Shown here in pieces: positions 34,606-46,600 of a stretch of DNA of 64,000 nucleotides. Below the pieces are notes generated by a model that was not told where the DNA came from, ran no database searches, and was given only the letters and a program-made list of their open reading frames with translations. Source of the DNA: Manduca sexta (Eukaryota; Arthropoda; Insecta; Lepidoptera; Sphingidae); NCBI RefSeq assembly GCF_014839805.1, contig NC_051115.1:5553299-5617298 (forward strand), in the 5' to 3' direction. Position numbers and translations under genes: made by a program. How positions within the stretch are numbered: position 1 is the first letter of the stretch; the number at the start of each line of letters is the position of its first letter.

Positions 34606-37600
34606 CAAGTGAATAAATAGTTTATAACAGTGACGTTTTGGTTGCCATCTCAGTTCAGATTTTGAACTAATAGTTAATACGGACGTTCGTGTCTATAGAA
34701 AATACGTTAATGCAGTGGAGTCATTTGACCTTAAGAGCCAAACAATTAATCTATACTATTATATAAAGCTGAAGAGTTTGAACGCGCAAAGCTCAGGAAC
34801 TACTGGTACGAATTGAGAAATTCTTTTAGTGTTGGATAGCTCATTTATCGAGGAAGGCTATAGGTTATATAACATCACGCTATGACCAATAGAAGCGGAG
34901 CATCATCGATCGAAATAAAATGTCTTCAAATATGTGTTCAGAAGATTACAAAACTACAACAACTAATACTGTAAATATTTCCACCGACATTCATAGCATA
35001 AAGCAAGAATTGTCAAATATCAAACAAGAATTAAATGTATTCAAAATGTACGTACACTCGATATATCAAAAGATAGAAGATTTTGAACGTAGAATCATTT
35101 ACTTAGAGAATGAACTTTTGTTAAAAGCTGATTATTTGAATGATAATAATGAACCGAAGAAAACTGCGAATATGAGAGATATTTATAATGAATTCGATTT
35201 GCTGCGTGGACATGAAATTGATTCTTTAAACGCATTAGATGCAACGGGAAAGCAAATCCGGAATCTGCAAGTTGTGCCCGATGTGGCAATAGGCTTGCCG
35301 TTTAACACAGAAAGAATACATACGAAATGTATTAGTAGTGCCTTTGCTTACCCCTTGGGGGACAAAATGGAATGCGTGGAAAAAAACAATGTCAATGAAA
35401 GTGAAATAGACGAAACTCAAACAAATGTGGATGATTTATCAGTAGATTGTATGGAACGAGGTTCAATAGTGTTTATGTATGCAGGGGGAATATGGGACTA
35501 TCTCAAAGCAACAGAGGTGAGATCGGTGGATGAAATATCAAATACCTTATCACTCAGGCGAACAAATTTGCATTTATGATACGTGATAACAAATTATAAT
35601 AATACTAGCTGACACGACAGACGTTGTCCTGTCTTAACTATGTGTGCACGCGCGCATTCTGTCGATCGCTGACAATTATTTCAAACCACTGACAGTTATA
35701 TAAAGTTAATATCGTCGTTAAGTTTTCTTAAATTTTCTGATTTTCCGCACAATTTTTAGAATTTTTTCTTTTATAAGATTCTTCTCCTGACAATAATTAG
35801 TACAACAAAATAAGAATTAGCGAAATTGTTCCACCCGTTCACGCGTGATGCGATGACTAAGGGAAATAGAGATTCATTTTTATATATATAGATTTATTAT
35901 TACCAATTCACATTTAAATCAATTATGGGGCCCTATTTCATTTACAAGAGTACCTATATTCGTCTTTTTGCAATTGACAACATTTCAAAATCTAAACATG
36001 GCTGTTCTCACCGGTGAGGATCGCGACGCGTTATCCTTCTATTTCTCCCTACCTGCCCGAGCTGGCTACTTTGGTTTAGGGGCCCTTCAAAAGTATTACG
36101 TAACGCAATTTTTGAAGATTTTTGACCCCCCCATGTAACACGCCGTAATGTTTTCCTGTACGCCCCCGCACCCCTTAAAAAGTTACGTAACTAAATTTAC
36201 ATATTTTTTTTTTGCTAATATTCACATTTATTTTACGCAAAACGCCAGAAAGTCGCTAAAATACCTTTGTTGTTGTTTTAAATTAAAAAACAAACAATGT
36301 TACATAACGCTTTGTACGAGAAACCATGGCATGGCATGGCAGCCTTCGCAGTGCGTAGACATAGGGCCGTTGTGATTGGCTAATATTGAGATACTACTTG
36401 AATCTAGTTGTCTGTCAGATAAACAAAGCTGAGAAACAGACTTGTTATCACAGCAATGCTCCGTCCTTAGATACATAACTTCCATGAATATGGGCGTTAG
36501 TGTTCTTTATTTACTTAATACTTCTGTGTGTTGTGTCCGTGACAAATAAAATAATTTTCTTTCTTTCTTTTTTTCTTTTCTTTCTTTTCTTTTCTTTCTT
36601 TTCTTTTCTTTCTTTTCTTTTCTTTCTTTTCTTTCTTTTCTTTCTTTTCTTTCTTTTCTTTCTTTTTTTCTTTTCTATCTTTTCTTTCTTTCAAATAATC
36701 GTGGTAAAATTCATGTGTACAGGAGCTTCGTCTGAACAACAACGGTCTGGGCATAACGGGAGGGCGACTCCTCGCCAGTGCCCTGAAGCAGCGCAGGCGC
36801 AGGTTGAAAATCTTCGTCGCTGGACGGAACAGACTCGAGAATGACGGGGCGAAGGCGCTCGCGCAAGTGTTTCAGGTAATATTGTATTAATACTCATGAA
36901 ACAGCAGTTTTACACAATCTAGTTATAGCTCATTCTATAATATTATAAATGCGAAAGTTTGTGAGGATGTATGCATGTTTGTTCGTCTTTCCCGAAAAAA
37001 CTACTGAACGGATTTGGGTGAAACTCTACAGAAATATTGGTTATACATCGGAATAACACATAGGCTACAATTTATAATGATTCAAGGTGTTGGTGTTTCT
37101 ACTGTTTATCGGTCGTATCGCTTACCATCAGGCGAACGGCAAGCTAGGCTCGCCATTCAAAGCAATAAAAAGAAATCGCTCTCTTAATAAAATAATGACC
37201 CATTCCAAAATTGCCAATTTGTATGAAACGTCAAACAACCAATTTCTGTTTGCGACCTTTTAGTGTTTTCCTTTTTTTTTCATGCTATAGGTTTCAGTTT
37301 TTACCTATCTTTAATAAACTCAATTTTATAGCAACTTCAAAAAAAGGTAGCAAACAAAAATTAGTTTTCCGACGACTGCCACAAATTAACAATTTTGAAA
37401 TAGGTCATTATTTTATTAAGAGTGCGAAATATGTTTTGTGAATAGGAAATGGGCACACTAGAAGAGGTGGCGATGCCCCAAAACGGCATATACCACGTGG
37501 GCATATCGGCGCTGTCGACCGCGTTCAAGTCGAACCCGCGCCTCAGCAGATTGAACCTTAACGACAACACAATAGGGGCGAAGGGAGCGCGCGCCGTCGC

Positions 37601-40600
37601 CGACGCTCTGCCACAGTAAGTGATTATGGAACTAATATCAGTATGGAGTCAGGTATAAGCTGCGATAGTCTAGTTGGTTGTGGAACGGACTGCCGAGACG
37701 AATGTCCGCAGGTTCAAAACCCAAACAGCTGACTTTTTTAAAATTTTCTGTGTATTTGTGAATTATCGTTTTAACGGTGAAGGAGAACATTGTGAGGAAA
37801 CCTGCACACCTGAGACGTTATCTATAGGAATTTTGAGGGTGTGTGAAGTCTGCTCGCACTACAGCGTAGTGGACTAAGGCCTAATCCCTCTCAGTAGTAG
37901 AGGAGGCCCGTGCAGCAGTGGGACAGTATATAATACAGGGCTGTTATTTTTTTTTTATTATGGTGTCATGTATTCGGTATTTTATACTGTCCCACTGCTG
38001 GGCCTCCTCTACTACAGAGGGATTAGACTTTAGTCCACCACGCTGTAGTGCGGGTAGACTTCACACACCTTCGAAAATCCTATAGAGAACTTCTCAGGTA
38101 TGCAGGTTTCCTCACGATGTTTTACTTCACCGTTAAAGCAAGCGATAATTCACAAATACACACATAATTTTAAAAAAGTCAGCTGTTTGGGATTTGAACC
38201 TGCGGACATTCGTCTCGACAGTCCGTTCCACACCCAACTAGGCTATCACCACTTTAAATATATAAATAAATAAATTTGTTTACAGTCTGAAGAATCTCCG
38301 GTGCATTAACTTCGGCGACTGCTTGTTGAAGAGCAAGGGCGCGTGCGCACTGGCGAAGGCTTTAAAGGACAATTCGCCTTTATTAGAGGTAACTATATAT
38401 ATGATCCCAAAAGATAGACCAAATTTTCAGTGCGTTGAATATTTGCATTCATACAGCATTTCATCAGGCAGAAGACCGAAGGAGAAATATCACATTGAAG
38501 ATAATTGAGTCACGATCCTCAATGAAGAACCGACTGGAGAGAGAGATATATATAAATCTAACCAACGCATGGGCACACACACATCACGCATTTTATCCCC
38601 GAAGGGGTATGCAGAGGCGCTACCAGAGCATACACTTTTTGCTAACTGTGTTCCGTCCCATGATGTGATACGAGCCTATCGCCATATCGGGCACAATTCC
38701 AGAATCCGGCCTGATAAAAAAAACAAATATTACTGCCCGACCCGGGATTCGAACCCAGGACCTCAGAGCGCTGTCGTACCGCGCATGCAGTACAACAGCG
38801 CCACCGAGACAGTCTCACACGCTCTAAAGTTTGCAAATAACTGATGTTTGACATACTAATGTAACTTGACTTCTAATGTAGTTGTGGAGTTGTAATGTGC
38901 ACGCGGACGAGTACGACTACAGCGCTGAGCTCCTGGGTTCAAATCCCGGATCGAGTCAAATATAATTGTGACTGGGTTTTTTTTTACTTAAAATTTCTCA
39001 GTCGCTCGAGCTCAGCTCAGGAGCTCGGAGTCAGGAAGTTGGCGGTGAACTCAACGGAAAGCACGTAAAGCCGTTGGTCCTAATCTCTCTCCGGTCATGT
39101 CTCACCGGACTATGAGAAGGAACAGAGAGTGCTTGTGTATTGCACACACTCGTGCACTATAATATCTCCTGCTGATCTCTCTCCGGTCATGTCTCACCGG
39201 ACTATGAGAAAGAACAGAGAGTGCTTGTGTATTGCACACACTCGTGCACTATAATATCTCCTGCTGATCTCTCTCCGGTCATGTCGTCTCACCGGACTAT
39301 GAGAAGGAACAGAGAGTGCTTGTGTATTGCACACACTCGTGCATTATAATATCTCCTGCTGATCTCTCTCCGGTCATGTCTCACCGGACTATGAGAAGGA
39401 ACAGAGAGTGCTTGTGTATTGAACACACTCGTGCACTATAATATCTCCTGCTGATCTCTCTCCGGTCATGTCGTCTCACCGGACTATGAGAAGGAACAGA
39501 GAGTGCTTGTGTATTGCACACACTCGTGCATTATAATATCTCCTGCTGATCTCTCTCCGGTCATGTCTCACCGGACTATGAGAAGGAACAGAGAGTGCTT
39601 GTGTATTGAACACACTCGTGCACTATAATATCTCCTGCTGATCTCTCTCCGGTCATGTCGTCTCACCGGACTATGAGAAGGAACAGAGAGTGCTTGTGTA
39701 TTGCACACACTCGTGCATTATAATATCTCCTGCTGATCTCTCTCCGGTCATGTCTCACCGGACTATGAGAAGGAACAGAGAGTGCTTGTGTATTGAACAC
39801 ACTCGTGCACTATAATATCTCCTGCTGATCTCTCTCCGGTCATGTCGTCTCACCGGACTATGAGAAGGAACAGAGAGTGCTTGTGTATTGCACACACTCG
39901 TGCATTATAATATCTCCTGCTGATCTCTCTCCGGTCATGTCTCACCGGACTATGAGAAGGAACAGAGAGTGCTTGTGTATTGAACACACTCGTGCACTAT
40001 AATATCTCCTGCTGATCTCTCTCCGGTCATGTCGTCTCACCGGACTATGAGAAGGAACAGAGAGTGCTTGTGTATTGAACACACTCGTGCACTATAATAT
40101 CTCCTGCTGATCTCTCTCCGGTCATGTCGTCTCACCGGACTATGAGAAGGAACAGAGAGTGCTTGTGTATTGCACACACTCGTGCATTATAATATCTCCT
40201 GCTGATCTCTCTCCGGTCATGTCTCACCGGACTATGAGAAGGAACAGAGAGTGCTTGTGTATTGAACACACTCGTGCACTATAATATCTCCTGCTGATCT
40301 CTCTCCGGTCATGTCGTCTCACCGGACTATGAGAAGGAACAGAGAGTGCTTGTGTATTGCACACACTCGTGCATTATAATATCTCCTGCTGATCTCTCTC
40401 CGGTCATGTCTCACCGGACTATGAGAAGGAACAGAGAGTGCTTGTGTATTGAACACACTCGTGCACTATAATATCTCCTGCTGATCTCTCTCCGGTCATG
40501 TCGTCTCACCGGACTATGAGAAGGAACAGAGAGTGCTTATGTATTGCGAAAACTATTAATATATGTATCTCTTTTGTTCACATATCTATTTCCTGAGCGA

Positions 40601-43600
40601 GAAGTAATCAATAATTAGTTGTTATAGGATTTTTCAAGGGTGTGTGAAGTCTGCCCGTACTACAGCGTGGTAGACTAAGGCCTAATCCCTCTCAGTAGAG
40701 GAGGCCCAGCAGTGGGACAGTATACAGGGTCATTTTGATATTGCGTTACTAAATTAAACCACGTACTCGTCTTCACCTTTGCTCACATTGTGCCAAAAAT
40801 CAGCCATTTATAACTAATATTTTCCCCAAAAATCCTAGTTTTAGTTTTTCTGATTTTTTGATCATTTTGTAGTTAATTGCGAATATGGCGTACGCGTTGG
40901 TGTTTTTTTGACTGAAAGTTGCCGCTGCAAAGAATTCTCTTAGAGTAGTAGTAGTGGCATTAAGGCGCGTAAAATTAAAATTACTTTTTATTAATATTTA
41001 TTTTGTAATTACACTTTTTTATTTTACATCTACGGCTCAAGTAACTTATTGTAGTGTTATTAAAATAGATAAGTATGTGGTTACATTTAGTAACGCGATG
41101 TCAAAATGGCCCTGCATCCAGGGCTGGTATTATATATAACAACTACTGACCCGCCCCGGCTTCGCACGGGTGCAATATTTCTCCACTATTTAATGGATGT
41201 TATTATACATATAAACCTTCCTCTTGAATCACTCTCTATTAAAAAAACCGCATCAAAATCCGTCGCGTAGTTTTAAAGATTTAAGCACACATAGGGACAG
41301 AGAAAGCGACTTTGTTTTATATTATGTAGTTATATACGTATTTTTCCAGTCACTAGATCTGAGTCACAACGAGATCGGACGCGCTGCGTGTCTGGAGGTG
41401 GTGGAGGCGCTGACGGTGCTGCCGGACAGCGGCGAGAGGCTGTCGAGGGTCGTGCTCGCTGGTGAGACTTGGAAGCCGTCCAAGTGTTACGTAACTCAAT
41501 TTGGAGGGGGGGGGGGTGTAAAATGTTACGATACGTTACAAGCGCGGGGGGGTTCGTACAAAGCGTTACGTAACATTGCTTTTTTTATTTTAAAACAATA
41601 ACGAAGGTGTTCTTGCGATTTTCCGGTATTTTTCGTAAAGTAATTACAAAAAAAATGTCAAGTTAGAGTTACGTAACTTTTGGAGGGGTGGCGGGGGCGT
41701 ACGATAAAACGTTACGGCGCGTTGCGTGGAGGGGGGGAGGGGGGGGGTCAAAAATCTTCAAAAATTGCTTTACGTAATACTTGAACATGTTTATTTCAGT
41801 TGAATGGTACGCCTGATGGCAAGCGATACGAGCGTCCTGTGTTTTTATTCTGCACCTGATGGTAAGAGTGGGATCCAATTGGGTACCGGACTAATTTTTG
41901 TTCTTTACTATTATCAAATATTTACATAATATAAATTATAACACAGAAGGAATTATTAAAATCCGGTAAAAAATCAACAAGTTATAAGTCTTTGAATTTC
42001 GGTGGAAGGGGTGATTAACAAGAAACAGAAAAGAGACGAAATATCCACATGTGACGTCATCGGGAATTACGACGCGTGCGAAAAAAAGAGATGAAGCGAT
42101 ATCCCCACAACGCGTCCACTTCTGCACGTTACAATATTTTAAATATGAATTACTCGCTCATTTTTTAACCAATTGTGATGCAGTTTTCGCAGCAGTGCTT
42201 CTTTTTCGTATTATTAACCATTACATATAGAATAATGTACAAAATCAAGCATAGGCCGGGCCCCTATTGTGTCGACTGACGAGAGATGATTACCCCTCAG
42301 TCGACACAATTATGTTGGAACTGGATATACACAGATCCCGGAACGCGTCTCACGTGTGCCACTATGGGATTTAACAGCTTGTGTACAGTCGCTGTCCGGA
42401 CGGATATAAATATATCCTACCGCCAGCTTTTCACTTCACATCATTAGATGCCATTATTTATTTATTTCATAGTAGTACAGTCATTGACGTATATTCTATA
42501 GACACGTATGTCCATATAAACTATTTGTTCAAAATGTGAACTAAAATGGCAAAACGTCACTGTTGTAACCTATTTATTCACTTGAACAACAAATAATTTC
42601 ACTTATTTGACTAATATTTATTCAAATCCAGGTTTACACTTAGACTCGAGTTCTTATACCATGAGCATCGCTCCATACCCAACCACAAGCTTTCAATATT
42701 GACACCATACTAAAATCAGTTTGAATGGATTGCAGTTCAATTCAGTTGAACACAGTGAATGTTCGGAACGCCAAATCAAGCACGTAGCACATATATATCG
42801 ATGTTCTCATTGCTATAATTTGCACATTTCAGGCAACAGTCTCGGCGGATCTGCAGACAAGAAGGTGTTGAGGGACAAACTCGGCGCCTGCGCAGAGCTC
42901 AGCGACGGAGAGGGAAGCGATAACGAATGTGAGTGTGCGACAGTTTTTTTTTTCCACCCATGCTTGACATGTTAGCCGGTTAACATGACAGTTACGCTTA
43001 TCGTGGAAAATTAACCTTATTATAATAATAAATAATGAGGTTATTATCTACTTCAAAAAAAGGAGGAGTGCTTGTGTATTGCACACACTCGTGCACTATA
43101 ATATCTCCTGCGGATCTCCGTTGAGATTGGCCGCCGGGGCCGAAATTCGGCTAGGAGAGACTAATATAACCCTTAGAACAAAAATCCAATACCCCGAAAT
43201 ACGTTATCTAACTTTTCTGTTTGGGGGGGGGGGACGAATTAAGTCTCAAATAACGGAACCTCGCCCCTTTGCGAAACACACGCGAATCACGAAAAGCAAA
43301 CAGAGAAAAATTGGGAAAAAAAACTACCTAACTTTTTTCACAGACGTGACAGATTCGGACGAGGACAATTCAGAAGCTGAGGAGGATACGGAGGGCGAAT
43401 CTGAAGACAGCGCCACGGAGGACGCTCAGCATCAAGACACCTCCGTGGATGTCAAAGAGCTGATTCTGGATACGTCAGGTAATGTACACTGGGTAGGGGA
43501 AAATGCAAAAGACAATCTGACATCGCGTTACTAAATTAAACCACGTACTTATCTACTTGGAAATAACACTTCAATAAGTTACTTGAGCCGTAGATGTAAA

Positions 43601-46600
43601 ATAAAAAGTGTAACGAACAAAATAATTATGAATAAAAAGTGATTTTAATTTTACGCGCCCTAATGCCACTACTACTACTCTAAGAGAATTCGTCGCAGCG
43701 GCAACATACTTACAATCAGAAATACACACACGCACACCATATTTACATTAAACTACAAAATGATCAAAATGTTTTCACAGAATAATGTATTTTTCATATC
43801 TGTTAAATATAAAATAATTAACTAAATCAAAAATACGAAACTATCCTATTATTTTACCACAACTGGAACTCGTGCTAATAGTTTCATTCCTTTTCCTTCA
43901 TCCCACAGGATCAGACGACGTCCAGGACTCTGTGGAGAGGTTCCTGCTGAATCCCACCATCGAGAACTTCGATAGGATTGGAGATAACGCGGCCGAAGTC
44001 ATTGACGCTTACTTACAGGTAAATTGAACAATCCTAGGCTATTTCTAATACGTGCAAAATGACCCCAAGGGATCTGATGATAAGTAGAGATAGAATGTCG
44101 ACTGACGATATGATTACTCCTCAGTCGAATTTTATCCGTGGTGCTTTATAGTTATAAAGCACCACGATAAACTAGTTAGTTTATCTAGTAAACGTCCCTA
44201 TCCTTGAGGTTAAAACGGCTTAGATCATGATTTTGTCACCCGCATTGCTATGGAGGGAAGTGAACAATTAATATTTCCAACTCCTCCCTATCTATTTGAT
44301 TATCGTTGCGGGATAATGACAAGTGTTCCCTGAGACTCGGCGAGCTTCACCGCTCGGTGCCACGCGTGCCACTGCTGATCCTCACAGGAGTTGTAGTGGT
44401 GTGAGGGCGGGAAAGTCTTTACTCCACAGTCGACACAATTATGCCTTTGAAGTGAATATACACAGGCTGATTTCGGAACGCAAGCACGTGGGTTACCATG
44501 ATGGGTTTTAACACCTTGTGTACGGTTGCTATCCAAGCGGATATAAATTATATCATACTACTAGCAAGTTTCGAAGACTTTGTACCATTATAGTCCCCGT
44601 AGTCCATTCCATGAAGGCTGCAAAGTCTGAAACGTCGGGAGAAATTAAAATATAAAGAAACCGCGACAAAATCCGAAAAATAGTTTTATTTAATTATTTG
44701 CTTAACCCATTTACCAGCGGAATGTTTGCCGGCAAACATGACAGCTACATGACATTACGCGTGTCATGGGAATATAATCTTATTATACACTACATAATAA
44801 GGTTATTTTCCCGTGACACGCGTAATGTCATGTAGCTGTCAATGTTTGCCGGCAAACATTCAAGATATGTCACGGGTATCGAAGTGAGCATATTTGACAC
44901 GGTGTGTTGCAGCGCACGTGCGAGGCGGCGTCGCTGCCGCGGCAGTACGCGTGCGCGGCGCTGGCGGCGGGGTCGCTGGCGCGGCGCAGCGCGGGCGCGC
45001 GGGCGGCGGCGCGGGCGCTGCTGGCGCGGCTCACGCGCAGCGCCGGCGAGCTGCGGTGGCCGGTGGCGGACGCGCTGCTCGTGGGACTCGGCCTTATCAA
45101 GGTACCGCCATACCTTCCTCACAACACGGACCAATGTTATCACACCTCTATCCTATAGGGTGACGGTGAAGGAAAACATCGTGAGGAAACCTGCACATCT
45201 GAGAACTTCTCTGTAGGAATTTCGAAGGTGTGTGAAGTCCACCCGCACTACAGCGTGGTGGACTAAGGGCTAATCCCTCTCAGTATTAGAGGAGGTCCGT
45301 GCAGCAGTGGGACAGTATATAATACAGGACTGATATTATTATTTTTTTTATTCCATAGGGGTAGGCAGAGAATATGGATTGCGACTTTGCACGATTGTTT
45401 CTCCGCCTTCATCAATCTTTTCTTTCCCGCCGGTTCAGGGTACTTTTGACCTGTCCTTTATTAAGAATGTCAGCTGCCATTCGAAGGTTCGGTGCGGTCG
45501 CCCACTAATTCGACTTATACATCCTCTTTGTCAATCTCCTATCATACATTCTCTCCAAATGCTCAAACCACCTTAACATACCTTTCTCAATTTTGGTAAC
45601 AGACCAATGTGATAGTATCTCTCAGTACTTTCATGCTATGCTAAAACGCGAGACACGTGCGCCACTATGATGGGTTTTAACAACTTGTGTTCGGTCGATA
45701 TCCTACCACCAGCAAGAGAGTTTATTCTAACCGGCCATGATTTTAGAACCACAATTTTGATTGCAGAGTGAGAACAAAGATTTCAAGATACGCTGGTCGG
45801 TGGGCGAGTGCTACTCCTCCGTGGCGGAGGTGCTGCAGGAGCCATACTTCCCGGCGTCCGTGCGGGACACGCTCAGGTAACGGTGATTCATAACGTGACT
45901 CATAGGTGACTCATGGGTCGGTTTGTATGGGAATATGGATGGGACTGGCACGTGGACCCACCGGTAAGTCAGGATAATGTGACTCATACGTAACGTGACC
46001 AGACGTCCCGTTTTAAACGGGACCGTCCCTTTTTTCGGTAATTGTCCCGGTGTCCCCACAAAAATCTCGGGGACACAAAATTGTCCCATTTTTCGAAATC
46101 GTACGTAAATTTAAGAGCCGACCGGGCCGCTTCTTGGCTACAACGCCTACGAATCTTTTCTCTAATGAATAAAATGTGTGTAATGATGAGATGAGTAATT
46201 AGTAGAAATTTCATTTTTGTTGTTCGGGAAAACGAGATTTTACTAATTTTCATCCGTTCAACGCGCGGCCGTCGAAGAACAAATTTTCTAAAGAGCGTGT
46301 TTTGTATTTTTTTCTTTGAGAACCTATACTTGACGTAAATAAACCGATGTCCCGTTTTGAGACGAAAAATAAATGGTCACGGTACTCATAGGTGACTCAT
46401 AGGTGACTCATGCTTTATTGCTTAATTTAAAGCTGGTTTGCGCCCCTATGTGTTGGTAAATCAAGTTATAACGTCTAGCATCAGTACTAGACGAGTTATG
46501 GAGTATGGACGCATACTTTACTTATGGGAAGGGGTGCCTTATGCGGTAGTGTGATTAAGGATCGGATTGAAGTTACTGGGTGACTCATACGTGTTCCCGT

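Noticed and set aside
36515..36754. Lys/Glu-rich 79-aa ORF on minus strand
   Set aside because: It is the translation of the TTTTC microsatellite complement plus the reverse of RanGAP1 exon 4.
41224..41601. 125-aa plus ORF
   Set aside because: It fuses Helitron sequence, RanGAP1 exon 7 and MITE F in one chance frame across real splice sites.
44790..45216. Several overlapping Arg/Ala-rich ORFs on both strands
   Set aside because: They are open only because RanGAP1 exon 11 is GC-rich; the frame joined by splice sites is the one encoding the RanGAP1 C-terminal domain.
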